Shown: positions 36,301-48,326 of the stretch, piece by piece
How positions within the stretch are numbered: the first letter of the stretch is position 1
Layout: each line of letters begins with the position of its first letter
Source of the DNA: Tethya wilhelma
Lineage: Eukaryota > Porifera > Demospongiae > Tethyida > Tethyidae
DNA: 64,000 bases
Assembly: GCA_964030475.1 (NCBI GenBank)
Contig: CAXIPT010000003.1
Coordinates: 5,261,635 to 5,325,634, forward strand
Direction: 5' to 3'
Position numbers and translations under genes: made by a program
The notes under the pieces: model-generated
What the model saw: the letters and a program-made list of their open reading frames with translations, nothing else
What the model was told of the DNA's origin: nothing
Database searches by the model: none

Positions 36301-38727
36301 GTGAAGGGTCGAGTAGTTCAAGATGAACATTGCTCTCCCTGCATTCTCCCCATTGGAACACATGGTGATGACCCCTCTGTCAAATTTCAAAAAGAAGAAA
36401 TATTGAAGGAGCTTAGTTTTCAATGTGAGCAGAAAGCCTTTTCCTATCTTCTCCAGCCTGGTGTGATTGTCGACAATACTACTGCTGGTATGGGTGCTGA
36501 TGAAGACCCAGTGTTCAAAGTGGTTCGCAAAGAGGTGTACAACTTTGCTGAAAGCAATCTGAAAATAGCCACACCTATCACCTGGTTGCTATTTAGAAAG
36601 ATCTTCAAGAAGGTGGCAGTAAACTATCCGATTGTTTCTCTTGAGGAAGCTACAGCTATAGGCCAAGCATGTGGGATTCCAGAAGAAAGCTTTCCAAGTG
36701 TCCTAAAGTTCTACCATGAGCTGGCAGTCTTCTTTCACTACGACCACATTCCAAGTCTCAAGCAGCATGTGATAGCTGATCCACGCTGGCTAATTCAGCA
36801 TCTAGGCAAGATATTAGCCCTAGAAGGCTTTGAGGAGATGAAAGGTTCACCTCTATGGAAGCCACTGAGAGAGAAGGGAATCCTACTGGAGCCCCTCTAC
36901 AAAGCTGTGTGGAAGGGTTGTGGACTACCTCCAGAGTCACTCATCGACCTGCTTGACCACTTCATGCTTCTTTCTCCTATCTCTACCAAGGTTTGTCACC
37001 AATCAGGCCAGGAGTACTTCATTCCTGCTGTTCTGAAGCAATTCAACCCAGACCAAGCTGATCGTGTGCCAGTACCAGCCACTGCTATTTTCAAAGCTGC
37101 TCCACTTCACCTTCTGTTCAACACCTTACAAGTCCCCCCAGGCTTTTTCACTCGCCTCGCCACTTCACTTGCTAAGAATGAAAACACCCACGTTGTTTTT
37201 GACCAGGGAGTTTATCGCAATCGAATCACCATCCTCTATGGAAAGACCGACAATCAAATTGATGAAGTTATCATCACGCAGCTCTCTGCCAGTGTACAAG
37301 TGGAAGTCACTCGGGTGCACCATCGTCAGTCACATGATCCTTTCTTCACCACTGTGTGCCGTGCAGTATTGAAGCTCATCCAAGAATGTTCAGCTTCAAT
37401 TCTTGAGTGGCTACCAGGCATAAAGGTCACCCCAGCGTTTGTTTGTGAGCAGTGCAAGAGACACCAGGTCCCCCAACACTATGTAAAATTCGAATCTTCA
37501 GCTGCCACCACTTCTAGGTTACGATGTGAAAAGTTACAAGTGGTTTTACCAAACCAAGCTCAGCAATTATGGCTGAGGATCTCACCCAAAGAGGAGGTAA
37601 GAAACAGCAACTTTATATAATAACTCTAATTTAAATTATATACATATTTTAAATGCTTATTATTATGTCTTAGGGTGTATGTAGCAACCCACCAACCAAG
37701 CCTGAGCTTGTACAACTTATAAAAGAATTCCCCAAAGAGAAAGTCTCTGATATAGTTGAAAAGTTGGAGATGACCTCTCACCAGCTACCCAAAGATCATA
37801 AGTCCCTTCATGTAGTGTTGACACGATATCTGAAAGATTTGGCCGATCAAGACTTGCACTCTCGATCTCACTTGGTCCACCACTTGAGAAGTATTGGCCT
37901 ACAACAAATTGCAAACAGGTAAATAATTATTATTATGTCCCATTAAAATTGATGAGGTTCTAAAGTCTTTGAATGTATAGGCTGAATTATCAGGAATACT
38001 GCATCTCAGCTGAAGATGGACCTCAGACTTCCCATGATGACCCAGATACAGCTGAAAGGCCAATTCAAGTATGCTAATATATATGTGTATACTATGGTTA
38101 GCAACTACTATGTACTGAATGTTTATGCCTTGCAGGTACCACCGACTACAGCAGACCTTGCAGAGTGTTGTAAAGTAATTGAAGGACAAAACTTCAGTTT
38201 TCTTGCAAGTATTCTAGACGTCTCTGATGCTGAGCTGGATGGTATCTGTTCCAGGCACAAAAATCCTCAGGCACAAGCTTATCATGTCCTCAACTTGTGG
38301 TTCAAGAGATCTACCAGTGACAACAAGAGACAAGACCTTCTCGATGCACTTAAAAATGCCAACTTCGTTGAAGCTGCAAGAAGGTAAATTCTTGTTTGAG
38401 TCATATTTTTTCACTGATTGGATATTATACTTATTATGATCATGTAGGTTAAAGGCTATCGGTAGTAGCTTGAAACCAAGTTTGCCAGACCTCCTCAAGT
38501 ATGTGAAGACAGCCAAATGGCACAGACTGGGAGTGTTTCTCGGTGTTGATGCTTCCAAACTAGAAGCAATTGGCAGAGATAGCAGTGACTCTGAAGATGC
38601 TCTCAGCCGAGTGTTTGAGACGTGGCTACAGACTGAACTGCAACCCACCTGGAAGAAAGTAGTCCAAGCTCTCAAAGATTTGGAACTACAAGTACTTGCT
38701 TCCGAAATTGAAGATAGGTTTTGTTAA
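33345..38727 (+). CDS. Roc-COR GTPase with tandem Death-like domains, gene B (complete)
   Basis: Predicted exons: ATG exon 33345-33374 (MADKDEVYRI); 18 candidate 3-nt exons (33656-35372); 35470-35488 (QREIQK plus one base); 35546-37596; 37674-37918; 37981-38068; 38136-38383; and 38448-38727. Phases match everywhere. Without the microexons it is 986 residues, with all of them 1004. The large exon has a P-loop (GPGGVGKSS), a Ras/Roc-type switch motif (WDCGGQ), a G4-like THGD, and a COR-like region (LKFYHELAVFFHY, DPRWLIQHLGKILA). C-terminal exons give two Death-fold segments (LASILDVSDAELDGIC..; HRLGVFLGVDASKLEAI..FETWLQ). The make-up suggests an innate-immune or cell-death signalling ROCO protein. 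No leucine-rich repeats are seen. Confidence 0.72.
33656..35372 (+). repeat. Microexon array B (18 units)
   Basis: Candidate single-codon exons, phase 0, in order: AAA 33656, TCT 33759, AAA 33861, TCT 33964, GCT 34064, GAA 34164, CTT 34264, TTT 34364, GAA 34467, GAA 34569, TGG 34670, TTT 34768, CAG 34866, CGG 34966, ACG 35067, CAA 35168, CGG 35269, CCT 35370. Each is preceded by AG (almost always CCCAG) and followed by GTAAGT (GTTAGT at 34869, GTATGT at 35070). Units are 98-105 bp. The non-coding part is near-uniform, whereas the three inner bases take twelve values. No stop codon occurs. Confidence 0.85.
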
Positions 38728-39582
38728 ATATCTTTTTTTAAGCGTATGATATATGATAATATTTAGTTTTGTGCTGTCATTAACTGCCAACTTTAGTTTC
38801 TGTGCATTAACAATTTACAGTATACTTATTATTGTCTTTATTATCAGATTTTTGTGGGTAAAATAACATGTGTTTGTGTGCATTATTTAGAAATTTTTGG
38901 GTGAATTCGAATGATCAGTCAAATTGCAAGTGCACAGCTACATGTATAAAAGGAAGCATTGTGTTATCTCATAAAGGCTGCATAAACCATATGATCTGTA
39001 TCTAATTAGAGTCTTCATGGTGCCTACTTATGGTCTGGGCCAGTGGCTGAGAATCCTCTCTTGGTAACTGACATGGTTCTTGCAATTAGATTATGATTTG
39101 GAAGTTTGAAAATAAATTCTATCTATCATGAGTAGACTTTGATTGTTTGTGCTAGCCTATAGTAATGTAGCTGTACATTGCCGTTCTGTTGTCTATAAGA
39201 ATTCACGTACATATATGATCGTAATTGAGTCTGCCTATTGTGTATTGAAGATATTCTAACAGTGAGCATTTTGAGTGTCTAAATTCATGGTTTGGCACCT
39301 TACTGGATTGTTTAAGTTTACATATGTACAATGTACATACTTACATGCACGCTATTTTGCGGTTGAACTCAACTCTACATATGTAGTCTAGTGTATAGTC
39401 ATGACCCCTTTTGCTCCACCTACATGGCTCATGAGGGATGCAAAAGGAGTCTGACTACACATGCCAGACTGTGCATATGTAAGTCTGTATGTTTCCTATT
39501 TTGCAATTTGAATCTGTTTCCTCTTTTTGAACTGGTATATCAGTTTGTCAGATGAAGAAAGAAGCCGCAAATGATTTGATAG
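38728..39582. other. Intergenic, no recognised feature
   Basis: AT-rich sequence between Roc-COR gene B and the decayed eIF2-alpha copy. I see no coding frame, RNA gene or clear repeat. Confidence 0.6.
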
Positions 39583-40774
39583 CAGTTGTACAAGCACCGT
39601 TATCCCAAGCTAGAAGATGTGGTGATGGTGAATGTTCGTTCTATAGCCAAAATGGGAGCATACGTCAACTTACTTGAGTACAAACAACATCGAGGGGATG
39701 ATTATGTTGAGCGAACTGTCCAGAAGACGTATTCGGTCCATCAACAAGCTGGTTCGTATCGGAAGGAACGAGTGTGTGGTGGTCATTAGAGTGGATGAGA
39801 CTAAGGGTACGTTTGCCTTCTTGTGGTGGGGTTGGCTGGAGGAGTGTAATATGGATACCATTTATTGCCCACCCACCCTGAAGCATTGCATCATATAATT
39901 TATACAGTTCCACGTGTCCAACCATCACTGCAGGTGTATTGTGTGTCTCCAGAAGAATACAGAAATGTGTGAAAAATATTCCAATGGAAAATTTGTTAGA
40001 ACAATAATAATTCCTTTCCTCCTGAAACCATTCTCAATCAGTTTTTATTCCATATAGGTGAACAGCATCCTTTCATAATGTGGCCTCCAAGCTGGACTAT
40101 GACAGTGAAGCTCTGGAGAGCTTGTACGAGCGGACTGCATGGAAACTGGAGGAGAAGACTGGTGTCCCAGGTAGCTCATATGACCTCTTCAAGAAGGCTG
40201 TGGTGTAAGTTGGAGAAACTGTATTCCCTGATTGTAAGTGGACTGTACAATACATTGCTAAGATGATCAGAGCTTTTGTTTCTCCATTTCAGAGATCCCA
40301 GTGTTCTTGACGAGTGTGCATTCACTGGTAACCAAGAGAGAGAGACCTTGGTGGCTAACATTAGACACAGACTAACACCACACCCTGTCAAGATCAGAGC
40401 AGGCAAGTTTAATGTACTTGTCTCGCAAAAGTAAGTCTATAGTACTTTGCAGAGTGTCAGGTTTATCATTATCCAGGCTACCTGGCTGTTTCTAATTTAC
40501 TTTAATTTGTGCATGCAGACATTGAGGTGTCGTGCTATGGCTATGAGATCAATCTTAAAGCTCCGCCCCAGTATGTCATGACAACCACCACTCTGGATCG
40601 GACAGAGGGTATTGCTAAGTTGAACACCGCCATTTAAGTGATCAGGGATGGAGGTCAGTTTACTCCTGTAATATTGCTTTTAATTCTTTTTCTGTTTTAG
40701 ATGGAAGTCAGCTTACCCTTCATGATAATTAAAATTAAAAGCTTTGTTACCCAGGCTGTTTCCTTAATGGCTTC

Positions 40775-42600
40775 TCAAGACTATCATACGTACGATAGTA
40801 CAAAATGTTCATGCTTATAAACTTTCAGGGAAAGAAAGCTAAGCCTTCAAATACATTTAATAACCTCCCACAGACAGTTAGCTTACTGTATTAATCAAGA
40901 AGACTGGTAGAAAGTTTCTAGAGCACTCTGGAGAGAGCGCTCATGAGAAGCCACAAGAGTGCAATTTTGTTCCCCTTCCTTTCTTCCTTCCTTCCTAACT
41001 GACTTACTTGAACGGGCGATTTCCAGACAAACAAAAGGCATTGAGCCAACTTTGACCATATAGTGGGACTTCATTTCATCTTTAGTACGTCCTTTTCGAC
41101 TCGTTTACTGGCGAAAACGCAGCAAACAAAATCTAGGCAGCTTTGAAACTCTCGATATAAAATACTGTACTTTTTATTTAGCCATTTTGATGTAAGCATG
41201 GATAATTGGGGCGAGCCTGAGCGAGCCCCACATTTGTGAGTAGGTCGGCTCTTCTGTTTTTTTCGTCGTCGTCGTATGCTCGATAATCAAGGACTTTGAC
41301 CTTCAGCTTAGCCTATGTGCACATGATCATCCACGTGGCAGCGTTGATTGAGTACGAGTGTTTGCCAGAGTGTTTGCTATGCTGAAAGCAGAGTGAAATG
41401 ATCTACTGCTATATAGCTGCTACTCGGCGTTTTGTAAGTTTTATTTATGCTCAACCTGTGGATATATGAAGGGAGTCATAGTAGAGACGTGTGCTTCATT
41501 CAGTGGAGCGCTATAAATATTGCCAATGCGCATCAATTAGCCTCGGTTAGCCTAGCTATTAACTTTGAAAGTATTATGTTTAATGGCAAGATATGCCTGG
41601 CAGCCAGTTTACATGCAAATTAGTAGCATGCAGCATAGACTCTACCACTGATAAATTAATCAGAAAACTCACACACTCTGAAGGTTGCATGAACTGTTTT
41701 ATATGTACCACTGCATGGTTGCTCATGAAAACACACGGGTTACAGGCCTGGAGTCATCATGTTACCATGAGAGGCTATGACGTAGGATCAACTCTATAGC
41801 ACTTGCTCCGTCCATACCAATGTTGAACAAAGAAAAAGATACATATCTCAGGCTATGCACCCCGTGCCTAAGCATTTTGGTGGGGGTGGTTTAGATGTAT
41901 AACTGTTGTGCAAACTGCAATGCTGTTGACAGATACCATGCATGCAGTACTATAGCCTAAGACACATGAAATACATACTGTATTATAAGTCATAATGTCG
42001 CTCAGGCTCGCCCCTATCAATGTCATGCATTTTCCTAGTATAGTACTCTGGGCCAGAGTACTATATTATCCATGATGTAAGTAAAGGTCGTCAACAGACC
42101 ACGTGGTTTGCATGCACATAATGCGCATGCGCATCTAATGTGCACTTCTGCTTTTGTAGAGACTGACTATAGAGTCTGCTGTGTGATTGTCTCCATGCAA
42201 TTGAGCACCTTCGTGTTTAAAAAAGTGAATGAACAAGTAGTAAAAATTTATAAAAATGAGAAGTGTAGGAATGGGCAGTGCGGTAAAAAGCAATGAAACA
42301 AGACAAGTCTCTGAATTTCGGCACATGACTACTTCATTTTTTGTGCCCTACTCTTTGTGTATCTACATTTTAAATGCTTGTTACTTCATCCAAATTATTC
42401 AAGTGCATGATTGCCGTTGCATTGACTCATGAGCCAAACAACCAGCATTTATAATGATGGAATTTTAAATTTGCGATTCACTCGTGAAAATGAAGTAGTC
42501 ATGTGCCGAAATTCAGAGACTTGTCTTGTTTCATTGCTTTTTACCACACTGCCCATTCCTACACTTCTCATTTTTATAAAATTTTTACTACTTGTAGGAA
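40775..42600. mobile_element. Transposon family T1, copy 2 (reverse, interrupted)
   Basis: Reverse-complement match to 1860-2820 with the same inner marks: GGAAGGAAGG complement near 40980, TGCGCATGCGCA near 42121, CACGTG near 42108, and the foldback pair at 42234-42335 and 42485-42595. A second element is nested at 41197-42073. Confidence 0.75.
41197..42073. mobile_element. Nested hAT-like element with 8-bp target duplication
   Basis: 877 bp interrupting T1 copy 2. It is flanked by identical GATGTAAG (41189-41196 and 42074-42081). Ends are inverted (CATGGATAAT and ATTATCCAT), with further inner inverted sequence GGGGCGAGCCTGAGCG / CGCTCAGGCTCGCCCC. An 8-bp duplication fits the hAT superfamily. 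No transposase is seen. Confidence 0.75.
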
Positions 42601-42780
42601 AGGAAGGGAAGATCTAGTAGTAGAACAAGACTATAGAGTTGTTGGCGAAGTTTTAAAATTGGATTTCTTGTATATATTTTTAATTGTCATGCTTGCTAGC
42701 CAGTTACATAGTTGATTTTTGTGCTAGAACTCTCCCTTGAGGAGGCGGAGAAGAAGAAAACGATATCAAAATTGCAATAT

Positions 42781-42926
<146 letters not shown>

Positions 42927-43083
42927 TTGTTGAGCAATTGCAAATGCATATTATATTTACAAGACTACAGTAAAGTAATTATAAAATGAAATGTAGCCTC
43001 CGTGTACTAAGTAAAAAAAAAAGCATGAATTGTTGTCAGTACACGTATGCCAGACACACATTGAATGTGCTAGTGTATCAGTA

Positions 43084-43084
<1 letters not shown>

Positions 43085-43124
<40 letters not shown>

Positions 43125-43148
43125 CACACACACACACTCACACACTCA
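43085..43148. repeat. CA microsatellite
   Basis: (CA)n tract acting as the sequence just before the last exon of the eIF2-alpha copy. Confidence 0.95.
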
Positions 43149-43346
43149 ACAGCCAAAAGTTGTAACAGATGTTGAAGATGAAGAACTGAGGAAACAGATG
43201 GAGGAGTTGCAGCTTGCCAATCAAGAAGTAGCAGGAGGTGATGATACCTCAAACCAAGAAGTGGACATGAATGATTAATAGTATTGATGTAATTGTATTC
43301 ATTTATGGGGTCATGTGATGTCACAAATTTGGAAAGACAATTAGCT

Positions 43347-44728
43347 ATGGCGGATAAAGATAAAGACAAAGCTGTAAGCATAGATAAAATTAATGTCTAG
43401 TAACTTAGTTTTTGCAAATCTGATTTGCAAGTATAGATAGTTTGAACGCCAGAATAAACTGGTTAATGATAACTAAACACTAGCTAAGACCTGTACTATA
43501 TCTAAGTGTGACGGTAATATTATTTAATATATGTATATACATGTTATTTTTTCCCCCTCCCATTCAATGCTGTGTAAATGTCGGGTTTAAAAAATTCAGA
43601 AAGTAAGTCTTACTGTTCGGAGTACTATCTCTGTTGTAACGTGTGTTGTTCACTTTTGCTCCTTTAATGCTCTGTGAATCACGTGACGATTTGAATCACC
43701 AAGCCTGTAAGTCATTACTGTAAGAGTACTATCTCTGTAGTAATGTGTGTATTGTTCACTTTTTCCTCCTTAAATGCTCTGTGAATGTCGATTTGAATCA
43801 CCCAGTCTGTAAGTCATTACTGTTAGAGTACTATCTCTGTAGTATTAATGTGTGTATTGTTCACTTTTTCCTCCTTAAATGCTCTGTGTATGTCGATTTG
43901 AATCACCCAGCCTGTAAGTCATTACTGTACAAGTACTATCTCTGTAGTAATGTGTCTGTTCTTCACTTTTTCCTCCATAAATGCTCTGTGGATGTCGATT
44001 TGAATCACCCAGTCTGTAAGTCATTACTGTAAGAGTACTATCTCTGTAGTAATGTGTCTGTTCTTCACTTTTCCCTCCATAAATGCTCTGTGGATGTCGA
44101 TTTGAATCACCCAGTCTGTAAGTCATTACTGTAAGAGTACTATCTCTGTAGTAATGTGTCTGTTCTTCACTTTTCCTCCTTAAATGCTCTGCGGATGTCG
44201 ATTTAAACCACCCAGCATGTAAGTCATTACTGTAAGAGTACCATTTCTGTAGTAATGTGTCTGTTCTTCACTTTTCCCTCCTTAAATGCTCTGTGGATGT
44301 CGATTTGAATCACCCAGCTTGTAAGTCATTACTGTAAGAGTACTATCTCTGTAGTAATGTGTCTGTTCTTCATTTTCCCTCCTTAAATGCACTGTGGATG
44401 TCGATTTGAATCACACAGATTGTAAGTCATTACTGTTAGAATACTATCTCTGTAGTAATGTGTGTATTGTTCACTTTTTCCCCCATTAATGCTCTGTGGA
44501 TGGTGATTTAAAACCACCCAGCGTGTAAGTTATTACTGTAAGATCTACCTATCTCTATAGTAATGTGTGTATTGTTCACTTTTTTCCTTCATAAATGCTT
44601 TGTTGATGTCGATTTGAATCACCCAGCGTGTAAGTCATTACTGTAAGAGTACTATCTCTGTAGCCTCGTCCCCAGGCTCCCCTTTGACCTTTCACTCACG
44701 GAAAGGAGAAGGGGAGCCTGGTATCCGA
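43347..44728 (+). CDS. Roc-COR gene C: ATG exon and microexon array (cut by N 44729)
   Basis: ATG exon 43347-43373 (MADKDKDKA), 27 nt, phase 0, donor GTAAGC, after the promoter motif at 43311-43323. Eleven candidate 3-nt exons: AAA 43600, CCT 43704, TCT 43806, CCT 43911, TCT 44013, TCT 44115, CAT 44216, CTT 44318, ATT 44419, CGT 44522, CGT 44627. The last unit is broken by a small palindromic insert (44665-44727, CCAGGCTCCCC / GGGGAGCCTGG) and the N. The penultimate exon and the first two thirds of the GTPase exon are missing. Confidence 0.5.
43600..44640 (+). repeat. Microexon array C (11 units)
   Basis: Units of 100-105 bp as in arrays A and B but with subfamily differences (TTACTGTAAGAGTACTATC; TGTCTGTTCTTCACTTTTCCCTCC). 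This shows local homogenisation within each array while the inner codon still varies. Confidence 0.85.
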
Positions 44729-44729
44729 N

Positions 44730-47607
44730 GGAGATGAAAGGTTCACCTCTGTGGAAGCCACTGAGAGAGAAGGGAATCCTACTGGAGCCCCTCTACAAAG
44801 CTGTGTGGAAGGGTTGTGGGCTACCTCCAGAGTCACTCATTCACCTGCTTGACCACTTCATGCTTCTTTCTCCTATCTCTACCAAAGTCTGCAGCTTTCC
44901 AGGTCAGGAGTACTTTATTCCTGCAGTTCTAAAGCAATTCAACCCAGACCAAGACCACAATGTCACAGTGCCATCCACTGCAATTTTCACAGCTGCTCCA
45001 CTTCACCTTCTGTTCAACACCTTACAAGTCCCCCCAGGCTTTTTCACTCGCCTCGCCACTTCACTTGCCAAGAATGAGAACACCCACGTTGTTTTCGACC
45101 AGGGAGTTTATCGCAATCGAATCACCATCCTCTATGGAAAAGCAAACAGTAGAATTGACAAAGTTGTCATCACACAGCTCTCCTCCAGCATACAAGTGGA
45201 AGTCACTCGGGTGCACCATCGTCAGTCACATAGCCCCTTCTTCACCACTATGTGTCGTGAAGTGTTAAAGCTCATCCAAGAATGTTCAGCCTCAATACTG
45301 GAGTGGCTACCAGGTATAACCGTCACCCCAGCATTTATATGTGAGCAGTGCAAAGACCAGGCCAAACACTTTGTGAAGTTTGAAGCAGCAGCTACAACCC
45401 TCTCACTTTTGCATTGTCAGCAATTGCAAGAAGCTTTACTAAACCAGGCTCAGCAATTTTGGCTGAAGATCTCACCCAAAGAAGAGGTATAATGCTATGC
45501 TTTTGTAAGGGTAACTATTAATGCACAGTGATTGATACATCCAGGGATTAAGTGGAAACCTACCAAGCAAGACTGAGCTTGCACAACTTGTCAAGGAATT
45601 CCCAAAAGAGAGAATCCATGACATCATTGAGAAGTTGGAGATGACTGCTCACCAGCTACCTGAAGATCATAACTCTCTCCAAGTAGTGCTGACACGATAC
45701 ACAACAGATATGGCTGATCAAGGGTTACATGTTCGATCTCACTTGGTACATCACTTGAGAAGCATGGAGTTACTACAGATTGCAAACAAGTAATAATTTG
45801 ATTTATTAATTTGTAATTATTGTTGAGATTCTATCATTAAAAAATAACTACAGGCTAAAGTACCAAGAATACTGTACCTCAGTTGCTGGTGAAAGTGTAG
45901 CACCCCTTGGTTACTCCACTACTTTGCAACCATCACAAGTAATGATAATTATAGTAGTATATAGTAAAAATTTCATAAAAATGAGCAGTGTAGGAATGGG
46001 CAGTGCTGTAAAAAGTAAGGAAACAAGGCATGCATGTCGCAATCAGTTCGGCACATGACTACTTCATTTTCATTTTAAATTCCTCATGCATCCTGTCAAA
46101 TGAAATATTGATGTGATTCAAACAATACTGTACATGACGGTTGATATGATAATGGTTTGAAGTGATAGATGTGCAACCAATCAGTATGTTGGCTCCAAGC
46201 AAGCAACCTAGGCAATGCTGTTATGGTGATTAACTCTCAAAACCCTTAGTTTAAATTGAAACATTTGGGCTTTAAAATGAAGTAGTCATGTGCCGAACTG
46301 ATTGCGACATGCATGCCTTGTTTCCTTACTTTTTACAGCACTGCCCATTCCTACACTGCTCATTTTTATGAAATTTTTACTATACTTGTTCATTCACTTT
46401 TTTAAACAGTAAAATCTGAAAGCTATCAGAGACTGGTTAGTCCCTACAAAAAACTTGAGTAGCAACAGTGCAGTGGTCAGTTTGCTAATGCGCATGCGCA
46501 TTTAATGCCACGTGGATAGATAGCGACCTTTGAACTCTACCTATAAAAGATGGCTGCATTGAAGTGTATGAATTTATATACAAGTTTTAAAAGCTTTCTA
46601 GCTCTTGTTTTGAAACATTTAGGCAGTAAATGAGTGCTAAAGATCCTAGTTCGGATGAAAAGAAGTTACTTTGTGTGGTCAAAACTAGCTCAACGCCTTC
46701 TGTTTCCCTGGAAATGGTGTTCAAGTAAGTCAGTAAGGAAGGAAGGAAGTAAGTGAGAACAAAAATGCGTGGGCGTAGCTTCTGACTAGCGCTCTCAACG
46801 AGTGCAATAGGAAAGTTTCTGCGAACTTTAGGCTGACAAGCTGTTGGTAATCTGTCTAAGAGAGCTTCTGAGCAAGTTTGGAGGTTTAACATTGTCTTGC
46901 TAGATTTTTATGGTGATAAATATTTTGTATTGTGTCTATGGGACAGTCGGCCCATTCCTACTATACGTACTACCGTACGTATGATAATATAAAGTTGTGA
47001 CCTTTGTTGTTTTCCTCTATAGCTACCACTAACTACAGCAGACCTTGCAACTTGTTCCTGGTTTATTAGTGGACCAAGCCTCCAATTCCTTGCTACCTTG
47101 CTGAATGTCTCTGATGATGAGTTAGATGGAATCTGTTCAAAATATAAGTACCCTCAGGGACAAGCTTATCAAGTACTGGACTTGTGGTACAAGAGATCTA
47201 CCAGCCACAGCAAGAGACAAGATCTCATTGATGCACTTGAAAATGCCAACTTCTTTGAAGCTGCAAGACGGTAGTACAATAATATTACATCCCTCTTTGT
47301 AAGCTTATAATTGATGCAATCCTTTTCACACAGATTGAAAGTTGAAAACAGAAAGCCAGGTTTGCCACACCTCCTCAAGTATGTGAAGACGGCCAAATGG
47401 CACAGACTGGGAGTGTTTCTTGGTGTTGATGCTTCCAAACTAGAAGCAATTTGCAGAGAAGCCGGTGACTCTGAAGATGCTCTCAGTCGAGTGTTTGAGA
47501 CATGGCTACAGATTGAACTGCAACCCACCTGGAAGAAAGTAGTCCAAGCTCTCAAAGATTTAGAACTACAAGTACTTGCTTCTGAAATTGAAGATAGATT
47601 TTGTTAA
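44730..47607 (+). CDS. Roc-COR/Death gene C or C', 3' part
   Basis: Exons 44730-45486 (open at the N), 45545-45789, 45854-45938, 47023-47270 and 47334-47607. Exon lengths 245, 85 and 248 are the same as in gene E. It begins inside the COR region (EMKGSPLWKPLREKG) and continues to both Death-like domains (LATLLNVSDDELDGIC; HRLGVFLGVDASKLEAI). All frames are open, so the portion present looks functional. The intron 45939-47022 holds T1 copy 3. Whether it belongs to the array at 43600 depends on what the N hides. Confidence 0.7.
45945..46985. mobile_element. Transposon family T1, copy 3
   Basis: Foldback pair at about 45959-46060 and 46280-46395, TGCGCATGCGCA near 46492, CACGTG near 46509, GGAAGGAAGG near 46738, and end motif GCCCATTCCTA near 46950. 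Inserted in the intron before the first Death-like domain of gene C. Confidence 0.75.
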
Positions 47608-48079
47608 CGGTTTTAATTATAATATGACATTGTAATAATTGGATTCCTGTGGGCAAACTCTCTGTCCTGTGGTTTGTGGGCCTTGGTGGGTGTGGCATCT
47701 TAATTGTGAAAGGGCTGAGTCATGCATGCATCAGCAAAAGAAAACTGGGAATGGCACACGGCTGGAATCATCGTTCCAAAGTTCTAACAGCTCCGAGTTT
47801 ATTGGTAAGTAAAAATTACACAGAGCATACATGTAGATCTAGTTCCCATACAGGCACTGACTGCTGGGTACATAACAGTTCTGTGACCCTTGATCAAATT
47901 TATGTCGCATGAGTGTATTTAGATTTATGTATAAATTATAGCTGCATGTCTAATCGTTATAGTAATGCATTTATCTGATCACCCATGTCACATTGCTCAT
48001 TTCCTTCTGGCACTCACCAATGTAATATTATGTGGACTGATCCCAATATGAAATATCCGAGCAGGGATCATCAAGAGTC

Positions 48080-48261
48080 ATGTCTGGAGTAAGTTGCACA
48101 TTACTGTATAGAGATGTCTAACCCTTTGGGAAACTATACAACTTTCATTCTCTCCCAATACAAATTATGCTTGATGGATTTGAATCAATCAGTATGTAAA
48201 AGCAGAGGTACGTCCAAGTCACTTTTTACTGTACGATTGCTAGTATGCACGGTCGTAATGT

Positions 48262-48326
<65 letters not shown>

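Noticed and set aside
39583..40640. Functional second eIF2-alpha gene
   Set aside because: Lost start, frameshift near 39681 and deletions in exons 2 and 5.
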